Below are positions 45,301 through 57,720 of a stretch of DNA of 64,000 bases, piece by piece. The first letter of the stretch is position 1. The number at the start of each line of letters is the position of its first letter. Below the pieces are notes generated by a model. That model saw nothing but the letters and a program-made list of their open reading frames with translations, was not told the DNA's origin and did not search any database. This DNA is from Hippophae tibetana (lineage: Eukaryota; Streptophyta; Magnoliopsida; Rosales; Elaeagnaceae): the NCBI GenBank assembly GCA_037013495.1, contig CM072810.1, positions 32,269,843 to 32,333,842 on the forward strand. The letters run 5' to 3'. A program made the position numbers and the translations under genes.

Positions 45301-46821
45301 AATAATAATGTGTGCTAATTTAGTAGTGCTCTTATCAGAAAAGCTAATGCTAGATAAATTTTACATGATATGTCAAGAACAAAGAAACGTCTTTACGATC
45401 CACTTTATATATTAAATTTCTTATAAACTTAAGAGGGAAAGCTGATGAATAAAATTACGAAGAAAATTTCAAAATTGTTTGTTTAATGAAGCCAACTAGT
45501 AGTCCGCAAAACCATCACTGATCATTGCCAGTAATGAACAATGGAAACCAATGACAATTCGTTTTAGCTTTATAGGGTTTGACTGATGGTTTTTGATTGA
45601 AATTACAAACTAGAACACGATTTGTTTACAAGATTGTGATTTATCTCAAAAAAAAAAAAAGAAACTATTTTGTGATAAATACATCCAAATTTTTGAGCTT
45701 CAAACTTATTGCGTATAATAAATTATGCAGGTTGCGCATTTCGTTCTGAAGGAGTCGTCTTCTGAAAGTGAGCTTTTGAGTCTTCAGGAGGTAATAATAA
45801 CCATAACCATAGTACTTATTTATAAGTTATTTGCCTACTTGTGTAGGTTCTTTTTTTTATACTCAAGAATTATCTTATGCATCAGGTCGCAGATTCATAT
45901 ATTCAGGATGAGAGAGTTGGTTTTGCTGAACCTATTTCAGGAGTAGAACTTTATATTTGTCCCCCGCATAATAAGACATTTGAAATGCTAGGAAAGATCA
46001 TCCAGAAGGAACATGTTGAGGCTTTTAATGCAATAGATAATGGCCTAATTGGGGTTATTGTGTGGAGAAAATTAATTCCCATATCCCCAAATTCTTCATC
46101 TCACCATAAACACTCTTCAAGAAAGCGACATATCACATCTAGGAAACAGCAGGACACAAATTTGAACACTTCCAAATCAGCCCCTCCCCAACCTCAACCT
46201 GATGATGATGACAGCGATGTTCCTCCTGGGTTTGGCCCTTTGGCTCCCCAGGGGGGTGACCTTCCCGAATTCAATTTTCCTGGTAGTTCAAATAAGCCGA
46301 TGTCTAATTTTTCTTCTCAGAATCCCTCGAGGCAGTCAGGGTTGGCACCTTTTCATTTAGTTCCTCCGACCCCTAATCGTCCTGTAGAACAAGTGAGAGA
46401 ACTCATTCACAAATATGGACAGACTAATACTGGTGCTTATCCAGGGAACAACTGGAAGGAAGAAGGAAATGGTAGAGTTGCGATGCAGCCTTGGGATGAT
46501 GACGATGACGATGATATCCCAGAGTGGCAACCGAATGCACCCCAACATCTACAACCACAACCAATGCATAATTTTCAGCAACAAACTTTGAGACCTCATT
46601 TTGTAAATCAACATTTTCAATCTCATCAGTCTTCAATGAATGTACCTAAAGGTCCTGAAAATCCTGCCTTATGGCAGCAACACCAAGGCACTCGGTGGGT
46701 TCCCCCTGCTCAGACTAATAGTGCTGGCAGTCAACCAGATGTAGGTCTATTATATGCCCAAGGTGCAGCTGGTCAGCTTGGCGTGGCTTGGCAAAATGCC
46801 CCTAAAAGTAGAGAGTTTTGA
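42359..46821 (+). CDS. SPOC domain / TFIIS central domain protein (Bye1/PHF3-like), four coding exons
   Basis: Coding exons are 42359-44604, 44847-44967, 45731-45790 and 45886-46821, all with GT/AG introns and keeping frame, giving about 1120 residues. A TFIIS central domain lies at about 377-487 (AFKIEVELFKLFGGVNKKYK, RSLLFNLKDRNNPELRQRVV, ASKELSQWRIAKAEE). A SPOC domain spans about 725-872 across all four exons (IWEGSLQLNVSTTAPV, FEKFLQELPLSKSRAVM, ELYICPPHNKTFEML, GVIVWRKL). The rest is disordered: Gln/Ser-rich N-terminus, Cys-Val-Ala/Lys-Ser-Ser-Asp repeats just before SPOC, and a Pro/Gln-rich tail with an Asp run near 1014-1019. In this family SPOC reads the phosphorylated RNA polymerase II C-terminal domain and the TFIIS-like domain contacts the polymerase, so a nuclear role in transcription elongation is expected. 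There is no PHD finger. The start codon is the first in-frame ATG; see the upstream ORF. Confidence 0.9.
44968..45730 (+). other. intron 2 of the SPOC/TFIIS gene (763 bp)
   Basis: The donor is ATG/GTATCG and the acceptor TTATGCAG/GTT. The intron splits the SPOC domain between AVM and VAHFVLK. Frames inside it, including one of 137 codons, are intronic noise. No transposon was recognised in it. Confidence 0.88.
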
Positions 46822-47092
46822 TTTTGCTTTATGTATAGTTTTACGTTTTTTTTTTCTTTTTGATTTTATAGTTTTTGTAATCATGTAAGAATGATTACAT
46901 TTCAATCCACGTGATTGCTTTCTAAGACGATAAGACATTTTATTCCTTTCCATATGGTCAAAACACATGTAAATGTTACTATAGCACTAGCCAAGTCAAG
47001 AAAAACTCATATGTTACTAAACTTGTGAGTGTGTTTATGGGTGTGTTCCGTGATGTTTAGCTAATTTGTTCTTGTTTAAGGTATCCATGTCA
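46822..47092 (+). other. 3' flank of the SPOC/TFIIS gene
   Basis: After TGA come T-rich sequence and TTTTTGTAATCATGTAAGAA near 46870-46890, a plausible plant far-upstream and near-upstream polyadenylation context. No canonical AATAAA is seen. Confidence 0.4.
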
Positions 47093-47160
47093 TATTCAAA
47101 TGATATTTTTTGATAATCAATTAATTTATTCAAATGATATTTTTTGATAATCAATTAATT
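47093..47160. repeat. 34-bp direct tandem duplication
   Basis: TATTCAAATGATATTTTTTG begins two identical units at 47093 and 47127. Confidence 0.9.
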
Positions 47161-50100
47161 TATCACATCAAGATATTATAATTAATTATCTCAAAATATC
47201 ATTTAAATATTATTTAATTAATTTATTATTCGAAAATGTTCTTTAAACATCGTACATGTATTATTATTATATATATATATATATATATATCAAAAATTTC
47301 TAATTAAATGATAAGTTGTATTAATTTTATTTTTTATTATGAGGTTCAACTATGGTATCACTCCAAAGATTTGGATAAAAAAGTAACAAAAGTAGAATTG
47401 TTAAGGTGTTATGGTAAACTAGTTATTAAACTTTAAATCTTTAAGTTTCAATTAGTAAATTTTAGTCTCTATTTTTTAAAAATGTATATTTTAATATCTC
47501 AATTATAACATTCTAGTAAAATTTAAGGATTAAAATATGTTTTTATTACAATGAATCAATGACTTGCTAAACTCTTAAAGTATAGGGATTGAAATATAGT
47601 GGGTAAAAGTTTGAGATTAAAATATTTAAAGACATAAATTTAAAGATCATATGGCTACATTTTCTTGGACTTATGTATACCTTAATGCCACCCGAAATAT
47701 TTCTTCTTCTTCATTTGATAAAATAAAAAGTGAACCTAGATGATTTCTATCTAATTTAGTTTACAATTGAAGAGAATTTAAGTGTCTGATTTTAGTGATT
47801 TTTAATGAAAAATACGAAATAATATAACTGAATATATCCTATATTCTCCTCATTTAAGGGTTATATATATGTATATCTTATGTACATAGCGGGATGCGTA
47901 TCAAGCGACCTAGATAACACAAACTAGTTTATTACAGAATTCATATCGTTACAAGCATTTACAAACAATGAGAAGTTATTTATATGCAGGTCGTTTAAGG
48001 AGGAGAACCTTAAACACCTCGGGATATCATAGTTTCACCAGGTCTTGACATCCAAGACCTCGTTGTTTGATAACGAGGTACTTTTTTAGACTGAGTTTGT
48101 ATGCTCTAACAAGTTCGTTGGACGCAGGCTATTTGTTGAGTCAGTCTTATATCCTCGTTTTACTCTAGCGGGGTATCTGCACTTATTAGATCGTATGTTC
48201 GTTATATATTTAATATCAAACACAAATAAAAATTCCTCCATTTATGTTACCAATTTATCATAATCACATGTGATTATTTTAGTTAACTTAATCATGAGTC
48301 AATCTAATTAGCAAACATATTTTAAATCTTGTTTGGTGATATTGTTGACGGTATAGTATAGTTGAACATTTTAAATATTCTACGGTGTGGAATCAAGTAA
48401 AAAAAAACTTTTGAAAACAAATGCTAGGCCTTTTACTAACTATATTGAAGTAGACAGATATTATAGTTGAAATTAATTGGTTTAAAATTTAAAACTAATT
48501 ATAGACGAATTTTTAAAAGATAGATATAATCTTTGAATAGTTCATGCATTGAGTTGAAGTAAATAAATATTTAATATCAAAGAACTTCTAAGTTTAATAA
48601 ATAACTACTTGGAAAAATAAAATAATACAAGAAACATAATAAGTCATGAGTAAAAAAAAAACATATTTAATTATAACTAAAACATAATTTAAAAATAAAA
48701 ATGTAAAATAATATAAGGAAAAATAATAGTCAAATAAGAAGGAAAAACTATAAATGAGTGACAAAGAAAAATCATTTATTTTATTAACATTTTTTATTTT
48801 TATTTTTTTATATTTACCTAAAACATAAAGTTTTTGAACTACTTTATTAATCCAGTTTTTTTAATATAAATGTATATTTCAATTATTTTTTAATTAAAAA
48901 AAAATATAAAAATTAAGTTTATTGATATATTTTCAAACATGAGACTTTTTGGATATTTGAGTGAATCTTGTTGATGTTATTTACTCATGATTGAAATATA
49001 TGCTTGAACGTATATAATTTAGTTGAATACATAAAATATCTGAAATTCAAATTTAAACGTGAAATTTAAGTTTTAATTATAAACGTGTGAATGTTATATA
49101 TATTACAGATTAAGTAATTTTTTACCCATTTCTATGATTAAGTAATTTTTTTACCCATTTCTATGATTAAAAATTTCTCTTACAAAAGGTACATTATCCA
49201 ACAAGCCGATAAAAGAGAAAAATAAAGCAAAAATAATCTTTAAGAAGTCAAAACATGAACAATAGAATACAAGAGGGATTTATAATTAATGTCCCATTTA
49301 TCATTTAAACATGATGGGTTGATGAACAAACATGAACAATAAATAGGTTGTCCCATTTAATCATTTATAATTAATGAACAAACATGTTTTTTGATTTAAA
49401 CATGAACAATAAATAGGTTTTCCCATTTCATCATTATCTTATTTAATGTCCTTAACGAATCGATGTATTAGTGGATTCAAGAGAGGCACAATGTTTCTTT
49501 TATTACTTATTTTTAAATGAAAAAGATATATGTATCTCATTTTTAGAAAAATATGTTTAAATTATTGAATTTTGTTGATATGTTGAGTATAAAAGTTTAA
49601 AATTTAAAATTCAAGTGGGATAAAATTCTATTTTATACATTAATTTATCTATAATTTCATAAATATTATACCTAAAAATTTATTGTCAAAAGTTGAGGTA
49701 GGACACATGTCCCTTCTTATTGGTATGTAGATCCATTTCTGGGTTTATGTGTTAATATTATCTCATTCCATTTAAATATGATCAAATCCAATCATATCCC
49801 ATTTAAAAGAGTTTTGAGCTTAAATAACTCTTATTTGAATTTTACATTTAATTTACCAAAACTAGATATAACAGGCCCAAAATGTACCATGCTTATTTGA
49901 ACTTAACAAAACAACAAAATTATATAAAAAAAAAACCCTTATTAAAATTTTATGCTAAAAAATGAACATGAGATGCAAAATATTAAATCAAAATATCACG
50001 AACAAAACTTATAATACAAACGAAATAAAAAATAACAAGAAAATGATGAATATTGAACCAAAAAACAACGAACAAACCTTGAATAACAAACATTTAGGAT

Positions 50101-50640
50101 GTTGAACAATGTGTAAGGAAGAAATTAGTGACGAAAACATATAAAGAATGAGAAAGAAATATCAACTAAAAAAACCAAAAATAACTACAAAATTTAAATA
50201 TAAATAGAAATCACAAAAAAAATAGAAACAAATACTTACTCTTTGATTCTCAATGAATGTCGAGTGTATTTAAAAAACGAGTGAGAAATCAACCATAAAC
50301 CAAGAAAAGAAGAGGATACGAGTGAGAAACCAATCAAGAATCAGTGAAATGGGCAACGAAAATCAAAGTCTTGAGAAACAAAGATCAAAGCCTCGAGAAA
50401 TAGAGAGAAAGAAAATTGAAAGAAGAAATGAAATTTGAATTGCGTGAGAGAGTGGGAAACTGATCAAAACATAGGGAACCATAAAATGCATAAATGTAAA
50501 AACATTGTGCAAAAACAACATCATAACGACATAAATGTAAAAAATAAAGTCAGATAGATATATATACTATAATGGGTCATTAATTCGTTCAAAGGGTCAT
50601 TAATTCGTTCAAAGGGTGTAAACTTTCTTGAACATCATCT
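47161..50640. other. AT-rich intergenic spacer, no gene
   Basis: Stop-rich in all frames. Small features: a TA run at about 47270-47290, a duplicated TTTAAACATGA..AACA stretch at 49300-49440, and two copies of GGGTCATTAATTCGTTCAAA at 50574 and 50594. A locally GC-richer piece at 47890-48190 includes the inverted pair CTCGTT/AACGAG, but it was not identified. Confidence 0.5.
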
Positions 50641-51267
50641 TAGGGTGAGCAAGGATCGAAATCGACTATTTTTGGCCAATTTGAATCCGTTTCAATCCTA
50701 CTCGAATTTGAAGATTTTCAAAATCTGATTTGATAATGTAATCAATCTAAACTGATTTGAATCTAAACAGATCAATTTTTTTAGAAAGGATAATGTCATA
50801 TTAGTATTGAAATTTATTTATAAATTATTTTCATATATATAACATGAAATATACATTTAATTTTTAAATTGATATATATATATATATAGTAAAATTCATT
50901 ATTTATAGTCACAATTAAGAAAATCCAAAGAATAAGAAGTATGTATGTATACTTATTAAATTATGATAAAAAAATTATACTTATTTTAAACTAAAATAGT
51001 AATATAATATAATTGTGGTATGTATAATATTTAAATATAACACATTATAAAATAAAATATGCATTTATTTATAATTTAATAGAAATTTGGATTGGAACGA
51101 ATACAATGGATTATAAAAAATTTAATCTGAATCCGAACGAATTGTATATTTTTCAATCCAAATCCAATTCGACTACAAAATTTGTCAATCCAATCTGACT
51201 CGAATCCTATGCAATGGATCATATTTTACGATTTAAGCGAATTGATCAGATTATTTGCTCATACCTA
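50641..51267. mobile_element. MITE-like element, possibly hAT type
   Basis: It starts TAGGGTGAGCAA and ends TTGCTCATACCTA, an imperfect terminal inverted repeat (TAGG(G)TGAGCAA against TAGGTATGAGCAA). Both arms contain complementary GAATC(C/T)GAA/AATCCAAATCC-type motifs, so the element can fold back. It is non-coding. No convincing 8-bp target duplication was seen, so the class is tentative. Confidence 0.5.
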
Positions 51268-51289
51268 GTTTAAATGAAAATTATGATGG

Positions 51290-52000
51290 TATAATTGCTA
51301 CTATTTGGACATACGGATCGCATTGAGTGCTATCCATCTAATAGTTCGACCAAATTAGTAGCCTCTTCGTCAAGCGAGGTCATCTCAGGATAAGCCATGT
51401 GTGCTCGTGCCACAACGACACTGGTAGTATGCCGCTACCTACACGTGGGAACCCTAGTGTTCAAAGACTAACCTCCAAGCTAAGCAAAATTGTGGTTGAT
51501 CTCAAGCTTTATATTTACTCTGCTTCACTCTTATACCTCTTTGACGCCTATCCATCTAATAGTTCGACCAAATTAGTAGCCTCTTCGTCAAGCGAGGTCA
51601 TCTCAGGATAAGCCATGTGTGCTCGTGCCACAACGACACTGGTAGTATGCCACTACCTACACGTGGGAACCCTAGTGTTCAAAGACTAACCTCCAAGCTA
51701 AGCAAAATTGTGGTTGATCTCAAGCTTTATATTTACTCTGCTTCACTCTTATACCTCTTTGACGCGCTATGATGTGTACGTCTTATGTAATCGACATGTG
51801 TACATGTAATGTTCTATATATACATGGACTCACTAAGAGATCCACACATTCCAAAATAACTCTCAAACTTCTCTTTAGTTTCTCCCTCTATAAATTAGAC
51901 CATCCTGAACATCTTATCCTCTATTGTGGGGCTCAGATTTGAAGATTGAGCTTTATTTTTTGACCTTGTATCTTCAAGGATTCACCTCGATTTCAGAGAG
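51290..52000 (+). repeat. 5' LTR or promoter block of the Tat element, with a 218-bp tandem duplication
   Basis: Units 51330-51547 and 51548-51765 are nearly identical; I see one difference over 218 bases. TATATATAC at about 51815 is followed by a pyrimidine-rich leader. The exact LTR ends are not established. A short + strand frame over the first unit is not a gene. Confidence 0.65.
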
Positions 52001-52623
52001 AAGAGACTTAGCGTGTAAGCATAGTTTTCCAAAATCACAAACCATCATTGTAGGAACACGAGCCGAATGGCATTTAAGAATAGCAAACGAGGAGGCATCA
52101 TCAACTTAGGACCATAACTTACCAGCTCATAATGAACCCAGAGGGGAGGTCGATCCCCACCAGAAGCTAGCGTGCCAACTCTTTGAGCTAAGAAGAGAGC
52201 TCGAGAAAACCATGCGAGAGAATATGGCACTTCGATCATAGTTAGGCCCAATAGCCTCTGAAGGTCAAGTCACTAACCTAGTGGGTAGAATTGGGCTAGA
52301 ACATGTTGTGCTCGAGCCTACCCAGGGTGAGAATGCAATCGAGTTTGACCTTTCCCCTAGCTCTACGAGACCCAGTAATGAGTAGTTGCTGCAAGAGAAT
52401 GAAAGCTAAGAGGCATGATTTTGGGCATTGGATGAGGCTAATAGAAAATAAGACAAAACCCTAAAAGGGCCAATGAAGGGCAAGACAAAGGTAAGACACA
52501 GTACAATTTGGATAGGGATTACGAGTAACTATGTGTCTCCCTCTTTTCTAATGAAATAGAGAACGGTGAGCCCCAGGCCAATTTAGTGCTCCCAAGTGCT
52601 CGAACTACCAAGGTACCAAAGAT

Positions 52624-52926
52624 TTGGTAACTCATGTGCAATATTTCAAAACGGCTATGGCCTTTGTGAGCCTTACTCAAGAGGAACAAGATGCCATGAT
52701 GTGTAAGATGTTTACCACTACCATTTGTGATGGTGCACAGAAGTGGTTTAACAACTTAGCACCCTGCACCATAACCTCTTTTACACAGTTTGCTAGGATG
52801 TTCATCACCAATTATGCGTGCAACAAGTCCTTAAGGAATGAATCCCACCACCTCTTCTTGATGACCCAGGGAAGGGATGAGTCTTTGGAACAATACATAA
52901 GAAGGTTTATGGAAGAAAAGCTATAG
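52624..52926 (+). mobile_element. Tat gag region
   Basis: Matches the Retrotrans_gag domain: MMCKMFTTTICDGAQKWFNN, FTQFARMFITNYACN and LFLMTQGRDESLEQYIRRF, as in Tat-type Gag (CRAFPTTLKGAARxWF...FxELxRxFxxHF...QxxxESLRxYxxRF). Confidence 0.85.
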
Positions 52927-53314
52927 ATAGCAGATTTCCCTGGCTAGCTCCATCACGATAAAGGCCTTCATACGAGGTCTCTTGAAAAATACATTTGTTT
53001 TCAGAGTTGACCAAGATGGTCCCAAAGACTTTGGAGGAAGCTTATTGAAAGGTAAGAAAATTTGTCAATCTAAAAAGGGAGCTAGGGTTGGATAAGAACA
53101 ACAAGGAAACTGTGGAAGCTCTACCAAAGAAAGAGAAGAGAAGAATAAGCCTAGATAGAGCAACAAGGACAAAATGGTTAACAAAAACAAGTGCTTCACG
53201 CCTAATCACAGGGCAAACAACCAATTGGCTGGGAATAGAGATCTTTAGAGGAAGTCATTGTCCCTATTTAGGGGTCCTCTTTTGAGGGTGAGCCTAATCT
53301 AAGCAGTATCGAGA

Positions 53315-54121
53315 ATGGAAGAAGAGAAAAATGTCAAATGGCCTCCAAAAATGAGGGTTTCCCTTAGTGACACGTCTAAATTGTGTGTTTTTCACAAGGA
53401 TATAGGTCATGAAATGAGAAATTGTAGACATTTGAAAAAGGAAATAGAGGATCTGTCGGCAAGAGGTTACTTAAAAGTCCTCGTGTGGACCAATAGTAGA
53501 GGGATAGAACATCAGCCTGAGCATGAAACATTGAGGTCTCTTGTTTCTTCAGGTAGCGAAATGGGCCCTCATAATAGGTCTAATAACTCACATCGACAGT
53601 ATGTCAGAGATTTGCATGGTTCTCCGCATGTCTACAATCTGGAAAGGGCTAGGCCTTCAACTGAAACCACCTTCACTGAGAAGGATGAGACCCTATCTCC
53701 CCATAAAGATCCCTTGGTAATTATTACCTTGAGGGTAGGATCCTATGATGCTTGTCGGATCATGATCGGCACCAAGAGTTCCATTGACCTTCTTTTTATG
53801 TCAATAACAAGGGCCCTAGGCATAAAATAAAGTGACATAGTAAGGAGAGAGCTACCCTTGGTGGGATTTAGTAGAAGCACTACTTACGCAATTGGAATTA
53901 TGGTCTTGCTAGTCATGGCACATGGATCTATAGAGATGACCAACTACGTAGTAATTGATATTCCAGCACACTACAATGCCATTCTGGGTAGACCATGGAT
54001 ACACAAGATGAAAGCAGTTCCATCCACCTTCCACCAAGTCATCAGATACCTAACTAACGAGGGCATAAAAGAAATAAGAGGAGACCAGAAAAGGCCAAAA
54101 GTTGTTATAATACCACTATGA
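53315..54121 (+). mobile_element. Tat gag end and protease region
   Basis: KLCVFHKDIGHEMRNCRHLK and EIEDLSARGYLKV match the Tat motif CxFHxDxGHxTxxCxxLKxxIExLxxxGxL. Further on, DACRIMIGTKSSIDLLF occupies the position of the aspartic-protease active site. YNAILGRPWIHKMKAVPSTF and IRYLTNEGIKEIRGDQ are the usual end of the Tat protease region. Confidence 0.85.
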
Positions 54122-54698
54122 AAGGGACCGCTCCCAAGTAGTAACCATAATATGGGCCTTTTTTGTAAAATACCAAGGGGTGTCTGTCTAGTAGAGTCGG
54201 TTAGGAAAAATAAAGTACAAGATCTACCAATGGAGAACCAGGAGGAAGACCGCTCTCTAAAGTTGAGAACAAACTTGACAACAGAGGTAAGGGAGTAGCT
54301 ATCTCATTTCCTAAAAGAGAATGCCAACGTCTTTGCATGGACAAGCCAAAGATCGACTTTGAGATCACAATACTCAAATTGAATGTCGATCTAAAAGCTA
54401 GATTTGTCAAGAAAAGGAAGAGGAAGTTCTCCAAAGAAAAGAAGGAGAAGGAGACAGAGATTATTAAAGAGTTGAACTACCCCTATTGGTTGTCAAATGT
54501 GGTACTGATAAAAAAGACTTACAGATCACCCCATATGTTTTTTGGATGCATATTCTGGTTATCATCAGATCTGAATGCATCCAGAAGATAAAGAAAAAAC
54601 ATCTTTCATCATCGAAGAAAAGACCTTTTGCTACATAGAATTTCCTTCATATTGAAGAATGTAGGGGCCTCTTATCAATGTCTCGTCAATAAGATATC

Positions 54699-54900
54699 AA
54701 TACTACAATATTGATATATAATCTCTATTTTTAACTGTGACCATAGGTCTATGACTATGGTTATAAAAACCGAGATCTAATAATGAGAAAGATTATAGAC
54801 TATTTACCTATGGTCTCGATTTTCAATTGAGACCAAAGGTAACAATCTATTGTCTCTCACAATTAACCTCATTTTCAATATAAATTATAATAAATTTATT
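54699..54900. repeat. CACTA left terminal and subterminal region
   Basis: Motifs GTGACCATAGGTCTATGACT and TTATAAAAACCGAGAT, then CCTATGGTCTCGATTTT, repeat in both orientations. These are typical transposase-binding subterminal repeats and match those near 60915-61030. Confidence 0.65.
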
Positions 54901-55960
54901 ATTTACAATATTAAAATTCATATTATATTAAAATTAATATTGCAATTATATTTGAGAGTTTATACACTAAAATATAATAAAACCTTACTAGCTAGCTAAT
55001 TAAAGTGTTCTAAAATATGAAATACATGCAAAACATTTGTCACTAACAATACTAATCAAGAAATAATGATACTTTCATAACTAGTTGCAAAAATGATGGT
55101 GTTAAACTTTGTCATCAATGAAGTCCAGACAACAATACTTTAGTTTCCTTGTGGCCTTGCATATAAGCTGTCTTCTTTCACCAAGGAGACTACAATGCTA
55201 AATTGGGGAAACTTGTTCTTCATGTCTCCATGCTTTAGGCCATCAAACATAGTCTCTGAAGTTCAAACTATAGCTAAAGAAGCTCTCCAGTGTTGGAAAG
55301 GTCGGTTGATCAACACGTACCAAGAAATGAAAATGGTGAGTACAAAGTAAACAGAGTGAAACAGAGCTGCTCTGAATTTTTTACCTATATAACAAAAGGA
55401 GAAATACATGTAATAAATTTGAACCAATAGAGCCCAGTATCAGTATCAGTAGATGATACTTTAAAAGATAATGTAGTTTTAGTGACCATGGGATCCACCA
55501 ATAGCGAGAAAAATAACACTAATAACAAAGACCATTGACAATAAATAATTCTCTTTTTCACTGTATTTAGATTGCCAGAAATATTTACAAATAATAAAGG
55601 AGTTGATTCCAAGAGTTCATAAAGTGATTCTGACCAGTAATGGAAAGCAATGATCCTTCTCATAGCCCGGCCAAGAGCCCTCACCATTCAGACGACTCTT
55701 CCAAAATTCTGAATTTTCATTCTCTATTATTGTGAACTATAAGCCATAGTTTTTTATTTCTTCTAGGAACTTGTCCAATCAATTTCCTCTTTTAGGACTG
55801 AAAAAATAGGTTCAGATAGTCCCACCCCTTTTAGTAAGAGTTTGACAATTTGAGCAAGCCCTTTATGGAATTCCTTAAAGAAAGAGCTGCTTTGAAATGA
55901 CATCAAGTTAAAGAATAAAGAAGATTATAGAGTATAAAGATTTGATGTGAACATTTCTTT
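54901..55960. other. CACTA body, unidentified
   Basis: No transposase motifs. A - strand frame of 100 codons at 55385-55687 begins MVRALGRAMRRIIAFHYWSE and ends hydrophobic. I do not recognise it and no splice structure is obvious. It could be a captured gene piece or chance. Confidence 0.35.
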
Positions 55961-57720
55961 GTGTTTGCAAGCGTATGCAGTGTTTTTGCACAAACACTCT
56001 CCTCGTGTCCAATTCCAAGTAGCATTGAAGAAGCTTTATCTAATCCAAAATGGGCTCAAGCTATAAAAGAGGAATTTGAGGCATTGCAGAAGAATAACAC
56101 ATAAGTGTTAAGCGAGTTGCCTCAAGGGAGGAAGATGGTAAGATGCAAGTGGATTTTCTCCATTAAATATAAAGTAGATGGGTTAGTTGATCGATACAAG
56201 GCGAGACTTGTAGCAAAAGGATATACACAGAAACACGAGATAGATTATCAAGAAACCTTCTCACCTGTGGCTAAACTAAAAACCGTTAGAGTCTTGCTAT
56301 CTCTTGCGGCAAATTTGGATTGGCCATTGTACCAACTTGACGTAAAAAATGTCTTCCTTCATGGTGATCTTGAGGAAGAGATTTATATGGATATCCCACC
56401 AGGATATACTATTACAACAGGAAAAGAAACTGCATGTAGATTACAACGAGCATTGTATGGACTAAAACAATCACCTCGAGCATGGTTTGGTAGGTTGAGT
56501 TCAGCAATGAAGAAATATGGGTTCCAGCAAAGCAACTCTGATCATACTTTTTTCCTAAAACACCGATTAGGGAAGATAACAACCCTTATAGTCTATGTAG
56601 ACGACATGATCATTACAGGGGATGATAAAGAAGAAATCTCTAAGCTTCAAGAACAACTGTCAAATGAGTTTGAAATGAAGAATTTGGGAGGGCTCAAATA
56701 CTTCTTAGGTATTGAGGTAACAAGATCAAAACAAGGCATATGTCTTTCCCAAAGGAAATATACTTTGGACCTACTGGCAGAGGCAGGACTACTAGATTGT
56801 AAACCTGTCGATATTCCAATGGTTCAAAATCACAAACTCGAAGAATATGTGGACCAAGTACCAGTAGATAAACAGAGATATCAACGATTAGTAGGTAAAC
56901 TCGTCTATTTATCTCATACTCGACCTGATATTGCTTATGCTGTGAGTGTCGTGAGTCAGTTCATGCACTGCCCAAGCGAAGACCATATGGATGCGGTCAT
57001 GCGAATACTTCGTTATTTAAAGTCCTCCCTTGGAAAAGGACTTATGTTTTCAAAGAATGGTCAATTGGAAGTCCTTGGATATACAGATTCAGACTGGGCA
57101 GGAAATATGAAGGATAGGAAATCTACTGCTGGATACTTCACTTTTGTAGGGGGCAATCTTGTTACATGGAGGAGCAAGAAGCAAAAAGTAGTTGACTTAT
57201 CTAGTGCTGAAGCTGAATTTCGGGGAATGATCAAGGGAATATGTGAGCTCCTGTGGTTGAAAAAACTCCTAACTGAGATTGGTGTTGCTCCTAACTCTGA
57301 AATGAACTTATTTTGTGATAACAAAGCAGCCATTGCCATCTCTCACAATCCAGTTCAACATGATCGCACGAAGCACGTTGAAGTGGATCAGAACTTCATC
57401 AAACAGAATCTTGAAGAAAAGATTATTAAGCTTCCATTTGTTAAGTCAGAAGATCAATTGGCTGATATACTCACTAAATCTGTGTCTGCAAAAAACTTTT
57501 ACAACTCACTTGACAAGTTGGGCATAAGAGACATATATGCACCACCTTGAGGGGGAGTGTTGGCATGTGAGTAATATGGCAAACAACAAGAAGACATCAA
57601 TGCAGGAATTATGGCAGATAATCAGCAGACAAGAATAATAATGAAAATTAATATTGTTATAATTTGTTTACTTTCCGTTTCCTTTTTGTATACAAATAAT
57701 ATACATTTGTACAGAAATAT
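55960..57720 (+). mobile_element. 5'-truncated Ty1/copia fragment nested in the CACTA element
   Basis: The fragment carries the RT start region, a long open RT-RNase H segment (56105-57550), the polypurine tract GAGGGGGAG and the start of an LTR (TGTTGGCATGTGAG) running to about 57720. Gag, protease, integrase and a 5' LTR are not found, so it is incomplete. It is younger-looking than most copia pieces here. Confidence 0.85.
56105..57550 (+). mobile_element. copia RT-RNase H segment, 481 codons open
   Basis: In order: VRCKWIFSIKYKVDG, YKARLVAKGYTQKHEIDYQE, LYQLDVKNVFLHGDLEEEIY, LYGLKQSPRAWFGRL, catalytic LIVYVDDMIITGDD (about residues 159-172), KYFLGIEVTRSK, RPDIAYAVSVVSQFMHCP, then RNase H with TDSDWAGNMKDRKSTAGYF, SSAEAEFRGM, FCDNKAAIAIS, DRTKHVEVDQNFIKQ and QLADILTKS. 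It is the most intact retroelement segment in the window and is related to the piece at 25483-26060. It encodes enzyme domains of a retrotransposon, not a host function. Confidence 0.93.

Noticed and set aside
45002-45415. 137-codon frame within the SPOC gene
   Set aside because: It starts at the intron 2 donor and lies wholly in the intron; the SPOC domain continues across it.
47890-48190. Possible structured RNA (CTCGTT/AACGAG hairpin in a GC-richer stretch)
   Set aside because: A single short stem with no match to a known RNA family; likely chance.
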